In this document: positions 46,298-56,895 of the stretch, one piece after another | Position numbering within the stretch: the stretch's first letter is position 1 | How the letters are laid out: each line of letters starts with the position of its first letter | Assembly (NCBI GenBank): GCA_023627715.1 | Contig: JAMAHW010000080.1 | Coordinates: 1-64,000 of the forward strand | Reading direction: 5' to 3' | DNA: 64,000 nt | From: Periconia sp. R9002 | Taxonomy: Eukaryota > Ascomycota > Dothideomycetes > Pleosporales > Periconiaceae | Program-made: the position numbers and the translations under genes | Notes under the pieces: generated by a model | Databases searched by the model: none | What the model saw: the letters and a program-made list of their open reading frames with translations, nothing else | What the model was told of the DNA's origin: nothing

Positions 46298-46657
46298 TTA
46301 CTTTGTACTACCAACTGGAACTACCTGGACCGAGGGCCCGGCACTGCACTTCAGACTCCCAAACTTCTGCAAATCACGATTGATTCCAGGATAAGCAACC
46401 GTAGTGATGAAAGTATCCCCCTGGCACCCTAAACCTGCGTACAAAGTACACGTGCCACCTTCGTCCGGTCCGAGGGAGGCAGGGGTGTCACTACCGGCTC
46501 CGCTGAGATAGCATTGGGATGATGGAGGGTACCATGTGCATTTTCCTTGGAAGTCGGGCTGTGTGCAGGCGTATACGGCACCCGGGAGGCCGCGGCCTTG
46601 GAGTGCTGCTGCACTAGCGGTGGTGAAAGCCAAGAAGGTGACGGCGGGGATGTACAT
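46298..46657 (-). CDS. small secreted cysteine-rich protein
   Basis: From MYIPAVTFLAFTTASAAALQ the product has 119 residues, with a clear signal peptide ending near ASAAA. The mature part holds six cysteines in the contexts YACTQ, GKCTW, SQCYL, GTCTL, LGCQG and LKCSA. The pattern DFQGKCTWYPPSSQCYL resembles small secreted proteins of the fungal extracellular set, with a crystallin-like or antifungal-like beta fold possible. Function is unknown; six paired cysteines and small size make it an effector-like candidate. An ATG 63 nt upstream in frame (46720) would bury the signal peptide, so 46657 is preferred. No intron is needed. Confidence 0.8.
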   Translation of the reverse strand: MYIPAVTFLAFTTASAAALQGRGLPGAVYACTQPDFQGKCTWYPPSSQCYLSGAGSDTPASLGPDEGGTCTLYAGLGCQGDTFITTVAYPGINRDLQKFGSLKCSAGPSVQVVPVGSTK

Positions 46658-47609
46658 GTTGCCGTTTGTATATGTGGATGTAAGAATACTGAATAGTTTA
46701 TAGTTTTTATTGTATATCAATGATGTTTTTAGATCGTTGTTATGCGTGTTTTCCGCTTTTGAAATATCAGGTGTTTGGCCTGTGGGTTTGGTCTTGAAAA
46801 GTTGACTCTGTCACACGGAAGACGGACTGTGTGTTGTGACTTATATGTATGTGCTAGAATTTATTAAGCCTACAGAGTATAAATATAGAAGTCGGCCTTT
46901 CATATATATGGTATTGTGCATTGTATTCTCTTAGTCGGAGCAAAAATGACGAAGTGATTTTCGTGGGGCGTTGATAAGGATGCTAATCTCTTTCTTTTAG
47001 ACTGCAATATGCGACTTGTCACACGCGCGCAATGCTCTTTGTTCTCTTGTGTTCTATTGTTATGTGGATAAAGAGACTACTTATCTATGCAATTACCAGT
47101 GTTCCGCACTGATCTTGTGACCTCTGGATTCACATGTACAATTTGGTTCTAAGTTGATAAACATTGAGTGTTCATATGCTATTGGGATGGAAGGGAGGGG
47201 CTCCTGTAGATTGGACGAAAAGAATTTGTCAACAGAAGAATTATATCATCACAAAGCAATATCAATCAAGGTCTATTGTGCCCAAGCGCTTCAAGTGTTA
47301 AGGATTTGGCGATTCATCGTGTAACTGAGCAGCATAAGAAAATTCGTAATAGCATAACGAGAAATACACACAAAAAGAGCTTGAACAATTTATAATATGA
47401 CAAACCTACATGTATGCATTCGTCATAGTTCAGTGATGTACTTTCAAGAGCATATTCAGAAATTCCGAATCGGGCTAGGCCAGCCTTATCTGTATCAAGA
47501 AACACGTGATGAATCGTCATAGCACAAATCGCTACGAGGGGGCATCTCTTCAACCTGCTAGCCATTGAACAGCCAAAGGTGCTCATCCGAGCTGCCAAAC
47601 ACGTTCGTT
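46658..47609. other. divergent intergenic region (secreted protein / DHODH)
   Basis: About 950 bp, AT-rich. It contains the promoters of both flanking genes; a 94-codon minus frame at 47314-47598 has no recognisable features. Confidence 0.5.
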
Positions 47610-49304
47610 ATGCTCCCGCAGGCCGCTAGACAGTGTGCCATCCGCTTTCCACGCGCCGCACCTCGATTTCGATCGGCCGGTAACCCACCTTTCACACACG
47701 TTCCCTCTCGTTCAGCTTCGACAGCTACCGAGACAGCCACCAATGCGCGCTCCGCCGGAACTCGAGTAAAAAATATTTTCTATGGAACCGCTCTGGCCTT
47801 TGGACTTTCTTTTGGGTATCTCTACGTGACCGATACACGGGCTAGCGTTCACGAATGGCTGGCTGTGCCTGCTGTAAGGCTGTTATACCCCGACGCGGAA
47901 GATGCACATCACGCCGGTACGGCTATACTCAAGGCTCTGTACAGCTTCGGGCTGCACCCAAGAGAAAGAGGCGATCCAGATGCCGCAGGCGATTTAGAAG
48001 TTGAGGTGTTTGGACATCGCCTGAGCAACCCCATTGGAACATCAGCCGGTCTGGACAAGGGCGCAGAAATTCCTACACAGATGTTTGACATTGGGGCTGG
48101 ACTGGTTGAAGTGGGTGCTGTAACAACCATTCCTCAGGAAGGCAATCCTAAGCCCAGAGTTTTCCGACTGCCATCGCAGAATGCGCTGATTAACCGCTAT
48201 GGCTTCAATTCCGAGGGAGCAGAGCTGGTGGCCATGCGTCTACGTCAGCGTGTAAGAGAGTTCGCATATCACGCAGGCCTCGGTTTGGATGAGGAAGCAG
48301 AGCGCATAGTTTTGGATGGCGAAGCCGGCGTACCGCCTGGGTCACTCCGCGCAGGTCGACTCATGGCAGTTCAAATTGCGAAGAATAAGACTACGTCAGA
48401 GCAAGATATGGACGCCGTCAAACGCGACTACACAAGATGTGTTGAATATTTGGGCAAATATGCTGATATCATTGTGGTTAACGTGTCAAGTCCTAATACG
48501 CCCGGCCTCCGCGCCTTGCAGAACGTCGAACCTCTTACGCAGCTCCTGTCTAGTGTCGTACAGGCTGTGAAGAAAGTTGACCGGAAAACAAAGCCTGCCA
48601 TTATGGTCAAAGTGAGTCCCGATGAGGACTCAGAAGAGCAGGTCTCAGGTATTTGCGAAGCAGTGTGGGATTCTGGTGTTGATGGAGTTATAGTCGGAAA
48701 CACAACGAAGAAAAGGCCAGACCCCATCCCCAAAGGCTATTTACTCCCGGAAAAGGATGCCAGTGCTTTGCTGGAACAAGGGGGATACTCTGGACCTCAG
48801 ATGTTCGAGCGCACCTTAAGTCTCGTCAAGAGATATCGCAAACACCTTGACGATGGACCAAAGCCGCTCCCATCACTACAATCTTCGGACAAACCAGTAA
48901 CTGGCCAGCCAACTGGCGACGAGCCAGATTCTTCAATACTCAGCAAATTGGATCCTAAGGAGACGTTGTCTGAGACTGTCAAAGACGCCAAAGCCTCCCT
49001 ATCAGATGCAACAACCCACTTGCCCTCCCCATCTTCTCTACCGCCCACCGATGTGGACAATATCGGCGATTTAGCCCCCAGTCTGGCATTACAACATGAA
49101 GCAAGCAACGCCGCACCGGCGCCTTCTAGCCCGCGCAAGGTCATTTTCGCAACAGGAGGGATTACTAATGGCAGGCAAGCGAGAGAGATTCTAGATGCCG
49201 GTGCCAGTGTTGCGCAAGTGTATACAGCGATTGTATACGGCGGCGTAGGCACGATAAGTAAGATAAAAAGGGAGATGAGGGAAGCCGCGGTTGAAAAGCG
49301 ATGA
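47610..49304 (+). CDS. URA9: dihydroorotate dehydrogenase, class 2, mitochondrial
   Basis: A single exon encodes 564 residues from MLPQAARQCAIRFPRAAPRF, a mitochondrial presequence, followed by a membrane helix (FYGTALAFGLSFGYLYVT). FMN-binding and catalytic landmarks are NPIGTSAGLDKGAEIPTQMF, GAVTTIPQEGNPKPRVFRL, NRYGFNSEG, the catalytic Ser loop VNVSSPNTPGLRALQ, AIMVKVSPD, VDGVIVGNTTKK, FATGGITNGRQAREILDAGA and VYTAIVYGG. It oxidises dihydroorotate to orotate with ubiquinone at the inner mitochondrial membrane, step four of pyrimidine synthesis. A Ser/Pro/Asp-rich insert of about 95 residues (about 415-508) separates MFERTLSLVKRYRKHL from KVIFATGGI. The ATG at 47610 is the first in this frame. 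Confidence 0.96.
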   Translation: MLPQAARQCAIRFPRAAPRFRSAGNPPFTHVPSRSASTATETATNARSAGTRVKNIFYGTALAFGLSFGYLYVTDTRASVHEWLAVPAVRLLYPDAEDAHHAGTAILKALYSFGLHPRERGDPDAAGDLEVEVFGHRLSNPIGTSAGLDKGAEIPTQMFDIGAGLVEVGAVTTIPQEGNPKPRVFRLPSQNALINRYGFNSEGAELVAMRLRQRVREFAYHAGLGLDEEAERIVLDGEAGVPPGSLRAGRLMAVQIAKNKTTSEQDMDAVKRDYTRCVEYLGKYADIIVVNVSSPNTPGLRALQNVEPLTQLLSSVVQAVKKVDRKTKPAIMVKVSPDEDSEEQVSGICEAVWDSGVDGVIVGNTTKKRPDPIPKGYLLPEKDASALLEQGGYSGPQMFERTLSLVKRYRKHLDDGPKPLPSLQSSDKPVTGQPTGDEPDSSILSKLDPKETLSETVKDAKASLSDATTHLPSPSSLPPTDVDNIGDLAPSLALQHEASNAAPAPSSPRKVIFATGGITNGRQAREILDAGASVAQVYTAIVYGGVGTISKIKREMREAAVEKR

Positions 49305-49813
49305 AGTGTGAGTTAGCTCTACCTACTTGTACATCTGTATGTTATAAACCAAGATATTTTCATTACCAATACAAAGCATACATAGTGCTGTGCTACTCGG
49401 GTCAGCACCGTGCAGCCCTTCACAGTTTCCGCTTCCTACGTTTACAGACGTGCCGTGTTTCCCGTGGCGCATCTCCATAGCTGCAACTTAACTACGCGGC
49501 CTTCACCCACCAGCCGTACGCCACTCCAGTTTCTTTATTTCATCCTTCTTTTGTCTCACTTTGTGCATTGTTTCCTACCATAATTTCACTCTTGTGCGTT
49601 GATTGCGCGCTGCATGTCCTCGTCATCCGCGGCATCTGTCTTAGCAAGCAGTTCCTCCTCTAGAAAGTTCTACGCGCATACAAAAAGGCAGCCGCAGCCC
49701 CACGAGCCCCGCGCGCCGAATCACCGTCCTCAAACTCCGCGTCTTCTCCGAGCACCACCTTCGCTCGATTAATTGTCCCTCGCTATTGTTATAATATTTC
49801 ATAGAGTTGCACA
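49305..49813. promoter_or_regulatory. upstream region of the CHIP-type gene
   Basis: About 510 bp between two plus-strand genes; no coding region seen. Confidence 0.5.
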
Positions 49814-50761
49814 ATGCCCCCTGTCGGCAACGAGTACGCCGCTGAGCAACTGAAGAACCAGGGCAACAAACACTTCAAAGAGGGCGAGTATGAGCAGGCC
49901 GAGGCATTATATGGCCAGGCGATCCAGAAGAACAGCAAAAACCCTCTGCTCTTTACCAATCGCGCAAACGCGCGTTTGAAGCTGGAAAAATGGGAGGCTG
50001 TCATTGATGATTGTATAAGGAGTATCGAACTCATGAAAGATAACATGAAGGCTTTCTTCTACCTAGGTACGTGCGATTCTCCATCCCTCGTGACAGGTGC
50101 ACAAGGTCGCGGCGAGCACAGCTGACATGGCTCCTCAGCTCAAGCCCAACTCTCAATAAACCACCCAAATGAGGCGCTCTCTTCCGCCCTCATGGCATAT
50201 GAACTCTGCACGAGTTCGCCGCAGCAGACCTCCAATGCAGCCACAATATCCGCTCTGGTGCTCAAATGCAAGAAGGCAAAATGGGACATCCGCGAAAGAG
50301 AACGCATACGACGGCGTGCTGACCTCTTGTGCGAGCTCGAAGCAATCCTTGAAACCCAGTGGAAGAAAGAGCAAGAAGAGATCGAGGCGAAGATTGAGAG
50401 CGGAGAGATTGGTCGTGTAGAAGGCCAGGAAGAAAAGGCCGAACGTCGCACAGAGTGGGAGAAGAAGCAATCGGATCTCCGGAGTGCCTTCTTCCTCTCC
50501 GACCCTCAAAACCTAGAGAAACGCGAGGTGCCAGACTATCTCGTAGACGGGATCACGTTTGAGATCATGCACGATCCGGTCGTGACGAAGAACGGGCGGA
50601 GTTACGAGAGGGCGACGCTGATTGAGCATCTGAAGAGGAACCCAACGGACCCCCTGACGAGGGAACCGTTGTCCATTAATGAGCTTCGGCCCAACATCGC
50701 GCTCAAGGAAGCGTGTACAGAATTCATGGAGAAGAATGAAGGTTGGGTCTATGAATGGTAG
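49814..50761 (+). CDS. CHIP/STUB1-type TPR and U-box E3 ubiquitin ligase
   Basis: Exons 49814-50066 and 50139-50761 give 291 residues (human CHIP has 303). N-terminal TPR repeats begin AAEQLKNQGNKHFKEGEYEQ and FTNRANARLKLEKWEAVIDD; in CHIP this part clamps the EEVD tails of Hsp70 and Hsp90. A charged coiled-coil region follows. The C-terminal U-box (VPDYLVDGITFEIMHDPVVT, NGRSYERATLIEHL, then DPLTREPLS and PNIALKEACTEFM) recruits E2 enzymes. The predicted role is ubiquitination of chaperone-bound clients. The intron (72 nt) is placed so that LGAQAQLSINHPNEA is continuous. Confidence 0.93.
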
Positions 50762-50962
50762 GTCGGTGTAACAACCCAGTATTACGTTATTATAAGGGTA
50801 CGTCTTGGTGAGCATGCTGAGGCTAGGGGGTTTCCGACTGCGCTGGAAGAACGCGGCTTACTCTTTGTACAGCGAGGACGGCGAAGTCGACGAAAATATG
50901 AGGTGGGCACACCTCTCCTCGTTGTAATGATGGATGGGCGGGGGTAGAGGGTGATTCCGGGG

Positions 50963-51018
<56 letters not shown>

Positions 51019-51382
51019 GGGGANNNNNNNNNNCACCTCTCCTCGTTGTTATTTTGTTGGGGGGGGGGTTGTGGGTGTTTCCACACCACCCCCCCCCCCC
51101 CCCCCCCCCAATATTTGGAAAGTGGCCAACGACATTTGCATACATCAACGGAGTTTACTGGAGATATTCATTGGATTGTTTGGGAATACCCATGGAGTAT
51201 AGTACAGCGTGTTTGCGCCTAAAATGCTTGCGTACGAACGACTTGTTTCTCGGTCGTGGCTTGAAATTCATATGCAAATAGGATATAAAGATTTCCCAAC
51301 CGTACGCCAAAATCAACCCACATTGGAAAGCAAAACACTTTGGTTACAATTTCATCGACTTTCGTCCGCTTGTAACTCCGGT
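50762..51382. other. intergenic region with assembly gap and homopolymers
   Basis: Contains poly-G (50964-51017), ten N (51024-51033) and poly-C (51088-51109). A 16-nt sequence CACCTCTCCTCGTTGT occurs identically at 50910-50925 and 51034-51049, flanking the G tract and gap. Glycine/proline frames read through these tracts are artefacts. Confidence 0.9.
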
Positions 51383-52099
51383 TCAAGTATCCGGTGCGTC
51401 CGATGATGGATTCTGATTCTCATCCTGACCCGGAGACCCACTTCGTGTGTCGATGTCGATGGAGTCCCCCTTCGGTACAACCTTACCGTATTTACTGTGC
51501 TCATATATGTTCCTCAAGCTCCTTTGTCGCCGCATCTCTCTGTCGACGTCCTCGCCATCCTCACCAAGCAATCGTGCACGGCTTGGTGGAATATTTCTCT
51601 TCCTTGCCTCCCTAACCCATCTCTCTTTGTCGCCACCAGTACCATCATCGTTGTCCTCACCCTCTGATATGGCCCTCCTCGACCTACTTCGCGACCGATT
51701 TCTCGCCCGCCCCCTCAATGTATGATCAGGTTCGGCGTCACTTCTGCGTCTGTTCTTCCGCTCGGGAGTCTCCGTAGGCGGTGTGATGGAGGACGACGAA
51801 TCTGCACGGTGGTGTTTTCGGTGGTGATGTCTGTGTCTACTTCCGGAGTCCCGCTCGTGGCCCCGGCATGGAGAGGGAGCGCGAGGCGGCGAATGTGAGG
51901 ACATGCGGCGGCGGCGTTTCAAGCGGCCACGCTGTTCTGCCTCAGTGAGTGTGTCTTGGAGAGAGTGGATGGACGAGGATGGAGTTGGTGGATCGGAAGA
52001 CAGCATGTTTGCGTTCATCGTCAAGCTCGTATCCTTCATAGAAGGGAGCAACGAGGTCGTGGACGACATGTGTGCTGATTGAGGAGCCGTAGAAGCCAT
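51383..52099 (-). CDS. unknown RS-rich, probably nuclear protein
   Basis: From MASTAPQSAHMSSTTSLLPS the product has 238 residues; an ATG 33 nt upstream (52132) is also in frame. It is dominated by Arg, Ser, His and charged residues: RGRLKRRRRMSSHSPPRAPS, RHRHHHRKHH and ARNRSRSRSRR. The C-terminal part is more ordered: KERWVREARKRNIPPSRARL, then MRRQRSLRNIYEHSKYGKVV. The Arg-Ser composition is typical of splicing-linked or nuclear speckle proteins, but I recognise no domain, so no function is assigned. Confidence 0.65.
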   Translation of the reverse strand: MASTAPQSAHMSSTTSLLPSMKDTSLTMNANMLSSDPPTPSSSIHSLQDTLTEAEQRGRLKRRRRMSSHSPPRAPSPCRGHERDSGSRHRHHHRKHHRADSSSSITPPTETPERKNRRRSDAEPDHTLRGRARNRSRSRSRRAISEGEDNDDGTGGDKERWVREARKRNIPPSRARLLGEDGEDVDREMRRQRSLRNIYEHSKYGKVVPKGDSIDIDTRSGSPGQDENQNPSSDAPDT

Positions 52100-52132
52100 G
52101 GCTTCCTCTTGTACCGACGTTGTCTTTTTCAC

Positions 52133-53273
52133 TCAGCTGTGGATCAAGTAGTAGCGGTTGACAAGTGGGCGAGGAGCAGCAGTAGCGATCAGCAGGTCTC
52201 CGTAGAGAGCACAAAACAACGAATGCAGCTTGATTCAGTAAGCAGGCGACTTCGAACTTAGTGAGACGGTCTTGCTCTTTTGGAATGTTTCGAGGGTACG
52301 CAGAGGAACAAACAAAACGGCACGGTGCAGACCTCGCGTGATGCGTGATGGTGCCGTAGAGTGCGTTTGGTGGTCAAGCTTGGCTCGCGCAGGCGTTACC
52401 ACGCTCCAATAGCAGCGGCGGCCGTGTTGTTGGGTGGTGGTTTGACTGGCCCGAGGACCCAAACTCGTGGCATTTCTTGGGGTTGCATGACGTCGTGCCG
52501 AGCTAACACATGACGCTAGACTGATTTGGTCACTTGGTGGATCTCGGCCAATCGTACAGTCCCCGCGGCCATGTCCCCAAATGGACCAAAACATTTTTCC
52601 ATCTCATCATCAGTAAGCTCGAAAGCCATTTTCCTTTGACAACGCTTTTTCTATGCACACAAATTCGATTGAGTATATCCGCTAGCCTTGGCATCATTTA
52701 TAGATGAGCTTCCTTCTTCAATTTTCCAAGGAAATCTACATAAGCCATGATTACAGAGGTCTATGATCCGAGATTCTGAACATTCTTTTCGTAGACGACC
52801 AAGATATTAGGCTACTCCCATAATTTCAGAATCAGCAAGGAATTTCCAGAAATCTGCAATGGGTTCTCTCGATGTTTGTAACTCGTAATGTTGATGGGCG
52901 AATGTGCTAGTGCTTCCAGTACAGTTGGTTGAACAACCCGAGCGCTTGTGATCAGATCTTTCTATACAGATGATTTGGGCAGTAGTGAAGACTCAATCCT
53001 TCTGGGTGTTCGTGGCTATAACTGGAACTGTATCCATTTCCTAAAAAAAAGGTGAGTCGACAGCCATGCCGGCAGAGTTGGTAGACGATTGATTAATGTC
53101 ATGAAAATGGAATTCGTTATCATTCATTACTATTATTTCGAACAATTTTGAAAAGCAATGATCTATCCTTCTAGCAAAGGGTATCTTTCTGCTTCACTTC
53201 GATGCCTAAACATCATCCATCTCGTGAACTCGAACTTGCTCATCTGCGCTAAAACCACTGAATACTTTGATCT
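52133..53273. other. intergenic region
   Basis: About 1.1 kb; the part after 52620 is AT-rich. Short frames only; no gene recognised. Confidence 0.55.
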
Positions 53274-53927
53274 TCAAACCCTCGCCGTCGCGTCATGTGA
53301 ATATTCAAAACTGTCGCCGGGCTTTCTCGTATTCAACTCAACATTCGTGTACCTCGCTCCCCTACTCTTCCTCCACACATGTATACCTTTGGCGGCGAAT
53401 CCAGCCATAACCAAGTAAGAGAATGCGAAGACGGCCTCTATTGCCGTTTCAGCATAGCACAAATTCCTCCATCCATCCAAGTGTTCGAAGGAATACTCGG
53501 CTGAATAGGCGATGACCCAATTCAAAAAGCTGACAGTCACCCACAATCCGAGCAGCGCAATAGAAGAGACAAGCGCGGCGATGGGATGCCAGTGTTGTGT
53601 GCAGAGTGCCCAGGTCTGGATAATAGTAATGACAGCATCAGGGAAAAGGGCAAGGCCTACCCTCCACCAAAATTGTTCGAAATCTCTGTTCGCAAAATCA
53701 GTTATACTCTAGTAGGTAATGATATTGATGATGGTATATGCCTACCTGGAAGGGTGGTCGGGTTCGTCAACTAACCATCTTTGTAGGAGATTGTGTTCGA
53801 CAACAATGAGTACGACGAAGGGAATCATAAGCAGATTTATAAAATTCCACAGGCCCCAGTAATGTTGATGGCCTCCTCGCCATCTCGGATCGTCAGAGGG
53901 TTTCGCCTTCCAGTGAAATTTGCCCAT
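53274..53927 (-). CDS. four-helix fungal membrane protein of unknown function
   Basis: Exons 53927-53746 and 53685-53274 give 197 residues, joined at HPS/RDFEQFWWRVG. Four hydrophobic segments are visible: LWNFINLLMIPFVVLIVV, VGLALFPDAVITIIQTWA, AALVSSIALLGLWVTVSFLN and TAIEAVFAFSYLVMAGFAA. A hydrophilic tail follows. The size and helix spacing resemble MARVEL-type or other small fungal tetraspan proteins, but no diagnostic motif was found. The start is the first ATG in frame before the WHW-type first helix. Confidence 0.7.
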
Positions 53928-55252
53928 GATTTTGAGATAGTTGTGTTCTGTAGAAGAGCGTTCCGATATCTGCTTCTGCCAAATCGTTTGAAGCGTTCGA
54001 TATTGTCGTCGACCTATTCCGTGATATGAATTTAGAGTTGATTTACAGCAACGAAAACCGGCAGTGTTAAATATTTAGATTTGAAGGTCTGCTCTGCGAT
54101 CGGCCTTAGGTGTACAAAGCACTGCCCCTTGAGCAGGGGTACATTACAGCCCTAAGTCCAAGCAGGCTGGACATCTCGGATAACTACGAGTTACAAGGAA
54201 CAAAACAACCTCGACCCATCGCATGCCTAGTTTAAAAAAAAGGGAGGTGAACAGTTCACCGGCGTGCACAGCCATAATGCATCCCCGCCCTAAGCTAATA
54301 GAAGCAGTTTTTGATGGACTAGTGTACGCCGCCATCATACAAAAACAGCCTTCAAATGTCGTTTCAAATACTCTTGTCCCTTTATTTCTGAAATGCCAGC
54401 GGACAGCTCTGCGATAAAGACATTCTACGCGTCTTCACTTTCAGACCATGGGCTTAGACACAACCCACAGTAAACAGTGGTTCGTTCTCCGCAGAGAATC
54501 AAAAGCGCACAGTTAGCTCTTGTTCTCTGGTAGATCAGCGTGTTTTTTTGGGACCAGCCACGGAGCCAAGAAACCCAATCTCATCAAGTCAAACGCCGCT
54601 CCGTCTTGGATGCTTGATTAACGAAATTATTGGGGGCCTGATAGGTTTAAGAGCATGCAAAGTATTGCCCATATAGGGAACAAGCCTGCTCAGGGTCGTT
54701 ATAGAGTGCGCAGTAGCAATGGACAGTCTTCTCGTTAAATAGTTAAGGGACTATATTGAACTGTAGTGTATCACTCTCCCGTACGTCCCAACCCGTTCAA
54801 GCGTTAGGATATGTCTTTTCTAGAAATAACGTAGACTTAAGCAAGCTTAGTAGTGGCTCTGGGCATTCGTTATAACTGTGTGTCGTCGAATCAGTAGTTA
54901 ATCTCACATGGTATTTATAGCTACACTTCACGGTGTGCTTTTCGAAGGCCGTTACATTCCGGCAGCTTGGTGCACTGTACATATTTGAGAACCCAAGTTA
55001 AGGCATGCTATACAAACAACAATGACCCTAGTCAACCGATGAATAGAATCTTACATGAAGGTTACGGAAACAGTTCTCGTGCGGATCAAATCTTCGTTCT
55101 GTACTATCCAGGTAATATAGAGAACTATAAATAACAAAATCATTCAATGAATCAAAAGCTTCGCAGTAATTGCAACCGATACATCTTGCCCTGTTTCCTA
55201 TCAAGGATGTGTTCAAAGAAGCAAAAGCCCCAAACCCCAATGAAGTGGCCAT
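53928..55252. other. intergenic region
   Basis: About 1.3 kb, AT-rich, without supported coding sequence. It may contain decayed repeats; nothing specific was seen. Confidence 0.55.
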
Positions 55253-56895
55253 CTACATTGACAGTGTGCTCCGACGAACTCTCGAGCTCGTACCAGCCAA
55301 CAGAACAACAGGCTCGCCGTTGGTCACAGTCACACAAATGTTTCCGCTTCCATCAGTGCTGGCAGTGCCAGCACTACCGTAGACGTCAGTGTACTGCGTA
55401 TTGGCCTTTTGTGCGTTGAAACAGTGCTGCTGCGAATTCCCGCTTCCAGCATTGGTCGTCAGGACAACAAGCTTTCCCCCAGCCCGACTGAAAGCATACG
55501 CAGTATCAGCCACGTATAGATGAACCTGGTCGTTTGCGGCTAGACCGCCGGCGGATTTTCTTGCAGCAAGAAGTTTCTTGAGAGCCTGGTACATGTCGGT
55601 ATTCGTATTGAAGTTACTGCGCCAAAGATCCTCTCTGTTCGCCGGGTCATTGCCGCCCCCATATGCTTGCTCGGTACCGTAGTAGACGATGGGGATACCG
55701 CGAGATAGAACGACATAAGCCAGCGCGTTTGTCAACAGCACATGGTCACTGTTCACCGACAGCCAACGCGCGTTATCGTGGTTGTCCAAGAATGTTCCGA
55801 GCGTAGTTGGGTCCGGGAACTTTGAGCTCACAGCGTTGAAGGTGTCGACAAGGTCCTGGGATGAGCCTTTTTGCTGGAAGAAGTTGTTCATCGGGTAGTA
55901 GGTCACATAGTTCAACAAGCCAGGCACAGAGTTGGCGTATCCGCTGACGTAGTTGACGTCTCCATCGAACACTTCTCCTATGCAGTAAACACCTGATGCA
56001 GAGACAAAGGGAGGCCAAAAGTCTTTCTCTACATGCTTCACTGTGTCGATTCTGACGCCATCGAAGGAATATTCCTGAATAAGCCATTTTATCCATGTCT
56101 GGTAAAGGGAGCGGATGTTGGGATCTGTTGTGTCAACATCAGGTAAGCCACCCACTTCGCACGTTTCAACGCTGCTTTGATCATTGTAGTTGATTTCACA
56201 GGGAGTGTGGTACGATGAGTTTTGATTCAATGGCTCGGGGCGATCGTCGGAGATGGGCGAATTACCCATGTGATTGGCCACAACATCGATCATAACGTAT
56301 ATGCCCTAGCACGCGATTAGCTCAATGGCGCCTCAAAAGCAATTCTCACAAACCTTTGAGTGTGCCGAGTTTACAAGGCTTTTGAGGTCGTCTGCAGTAC
56401 CAAAGTTCGAGTTGACTGCGTAAAGATCTTGAGCCCAGTAACCATGATAGCCACCTGCACTGTCTAATAATGTTTTAGTTTACAATGGCCTTGAAAAAAG
56501 AGTGATCGACTTACTCGCAACTATAGGTGTTATCCAGATGGCATCGAAGCCCATGCCTTGGACTAAAATCAACGCCACAGGGTCAGTGAACTTCAACTAA
56601 TATATTGGATCAAATAAGATTTTTGATCGTCACCCCAAACGGAGTTTCAATCAAACTCTATGCCAATAGTAGACGTACTGTAATCCAACTTGGATTCCAA
56701 GCCTTTGAACGTGCCTCCACAATAGTCCCCAAGATTTCCACATGAGCTTCCACCGGCATCATTGCTGTTACGAGCAATACGGTCTGTCAAAGCAAAGTAG
56801 ATACTCCTTGATTTCCACGCATTCGTATCAGCTGCAGTGACTATCGAAGCAAGCTGGAGGGCCGCAGCCCAGGAAAGAAAGCGAAAGAACTGCAT
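55253..56895 (-). CDS. secreted alpha-amylase (GH13, TAKA type)
   Basis: Exons 56895-56679, 56562-56515 (48 nt), 56463-56354 and 56305-55253 give 475 residues, near the TAKA-amylase length. The signal peptide is MQFFRFLSWAAALQLASIVT. GH13 signatures in order are IYFALTDRIAR, CGGTFKGLESKLDYIQGMGF, AIWITP, GGYHGYWAQDLYAVN, DVVANHMG (region I), DGVRIDTVKHV (region II, nucleophile Asp), GEVFDGD (region III, general acid Glu) and FLDNHDNARW (region IV, second Asp). All catalytic residues are present. No starch-binding domain follows. It hydrolyses starch outside the cell. Intron positions within ITP/VAN and HSK/GIYV keep the family text intact. Confidence 0.95.

Noticed and set aside
50782..51202. 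Poly-Gly and poly-Pro open frames
   Set aside because: They read through homopolymers and the N gap.
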